From: Spartobacteria bacterium
GTDB lineage: Bacteria; Verrucomicrobiota; Verrucomicrobiia; Chthoniobacterales; Chthoniobacteraceae
Direction: 5' to 3'
DNA length: 64,000 nucleotides
NCBI GenBank assembly: GCA_021324825.1
Contig: JAJPII010000023.1
Coordinates: 1 to 64,000, forward strand
In this document: positions 63,357 to 64,000 of the stretch, one piece after another
Layout of the letters: each line of letters begins with the position of its first letter
How positions within the stretch are numbered: position 1 is the stretch's first letter
The notes under the pieces: model-generated
What the model saw: only the letters and a program-made list of their open reading frames with translations
The model's database searches: none
Told to the model about the DNA's origin: nothing
Translations under genes and position numbers: made by a program

Positions 63357-64000
63357 ATGCATGGAAGCGCAGGACATATTGTTTGGGGAACTTGTTATTT
63401 GATCGTCCTCATCGGGCTGTCTCTTTACGGCCTTCATCGCTACGCGATCGTCTACCTCTTCCTCAAGTACCGCAAAAATCTTCCGGTCGCCCGGGGCGTC
63501 TTCACGACCCTGCCAAAGGTCACCGTCCAGCTCCCTATATATAATGAGTATTACGTCGTCGAGCGCCTCCTGAAGGCGGTGGCCGCGCTCAACTATCCCC
63601 GGGAACTTCTTCAGATTCAAGTTCTGGATGACTCGACCGACGACACCCGGGACATCTCCGCCGCCCGCGTCCTGGAGTTGCGGGAGGAAGGGTTCCAGGC
63701 GGAACTGATTCACCGCGTCAACAGAGAGGGCTTCAAGGCCGGAGCCCTGGAGACCGGTCTGAATTCCTGCGAGGGCGAGTTCATCCTCATCCTCGACGCC
63801 GACTTCGTGCCTCATCCCGATATCCTGAAGAACACGATCCACCATTTCACCGACCCCGAAGTCGGGATGCTCCAGACCCGCTGGGGCCACCTGAACAGGA
63901 CCTACTCCCTCTTCACGCGGGTTCAGGCCATGTTCCTGGACGGCCATCTCCTCCTGGAACAGACCGCGCGCAGCCGCAGCGGGCGTTTCTTCAACTTCAA
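63357..64000 (+). CDS. Family 2 glycosyltransferase, cellulose-synthase-like (partial)
   Basis: Runs off the window after 214 codons. From ATG 63357 there is a transmembrane helix (GTCYLIVLIGLSLYGLHRYA), then a GT-A domain: VTVQLPIYNEYYVVERLL, the first Asp region VLDDSTDD, KAGALETGL, the DxD in LDADFVPHP and the TRWGHLNRTYS stretch. These features are shared by cellulose-synthase-like and glucosylceramide-synthase-like processive transferases. An out-of-frame ATG at 63361 stops after 13 codons and is not used. Product unknown; membrane glycan synthesis is likely. Confidence 0.85.
   Translation, partial: MHGSAGHIVWGTCYLIVLIGLSLYGLHRYAIVYLFLKYRKNLPVARGVFTTLPKVTVQLPIYNEYYVVERLLKAVAALNYPRELLQIQVLDDSTDDTRDISAARVLELREEGFQAELIHRVNREGFKAGALETGLNSCEGEFILILDADFVPHPDILKNTIHHFTDPEVGMLQTRWGHLNRTYSLFTRVQAMFLDGHLLLEQTARSRSGRFFNF

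Noticed and set aside
63324-63947. A 207-codon minus-strand frame near the window end
   Set aside because: Antisense to the family 2 glycosyltransferase, whose DxD and WGHLN motifs are clear.

Overview
The window is GC-rich and densely coded, with many ATGA/TAATG overlaps, several TTG and GTG starts, and one AUU start at infC. The mixture (giant Thr/Gly/Asp-rich surface protein with an LEPR-XLL-like N-terminus, SecA-like ATPase, threonyl-tRNA synthetase without a TGS domain, DUF885 protein, cellulose-synthase-like glycosyltransferase) suggests a Gram-negative bacterium of the PVC group, most likely a Verrucomicrobiota member. That placement is inference; there is no rRNA or other decisive marker here.

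Layout. 1-400: end of an IS3-family element, a broken alpha/beta-hydrolase remnant and a palindromic interspersed repeat. 398-4.6 kb: galE with a 3D-domain lipoprotein gene, then a MarR-TolC operon and a PgeF-type laccase-domain gene. 4.6-9.4 kb: MsrB and OsmC, then sulfate assimilation (cysE-cysH-cysD-cysN). 9.5-12.2 kb: two small unknown genes, an orphan nitrate/sulfonate-type ABC ATPase and a secreted protein without a normal start codon. 12.2-18.3 kb: an NtrC-type two-component pair, a Ni/Co permease, a MidA-type methyltransferase, a sugar isomerase-like protein and tRNA-Leu(UAG).

18.3-43.2 kb is the most interesting part. A 5,258-residue surface/adhesin-like protein, built of alternating DUF11/D2-like modules and 16 SdrD-B-like modules, is divergent from a TolC-SecA-like-HlyD operon. 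That operon converges, with no gap, on two more genes: a PqqD-M50-HlyD fusion and a GAF-HlyD fusion. Together they look like a dedicated export machine for the giant protein, with a SecA-related ATPase in place of an ABC transporter. This is a hypothesis from gene content and order.

43.2-51.5 kb: glycolate oxidase subunits (glcD frameshifted), uronate isomerase, a GT87 membrane glycosyltransferase, a hexuronate-type MFS permease, an MBL hydrolase and a 3-hydroxyacid dehydrogenase, consistent with sugar-acid catabolism. 51.5-63.3 kb: housekeeping genes (thrS, infC with AUU start, HAD phosphatase, VOC protein, response regulator, RluD-type synthase, family 4 UDG, rpiB, quinone oxidoreductase), a hybrid histidine kinase and a DUF885 protein. 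The window ends inside a family 2 glycosyltransferase.

Two otherwise well-preserved genes are broken: the three-helix membrane protein gene at 18339-19082 (in-frame TAG) and glcD (one-base shift near 44948). A hairpin repeat, AGGCGGCTG-NNN-CAGCCGCCT, occurs four times between genes.
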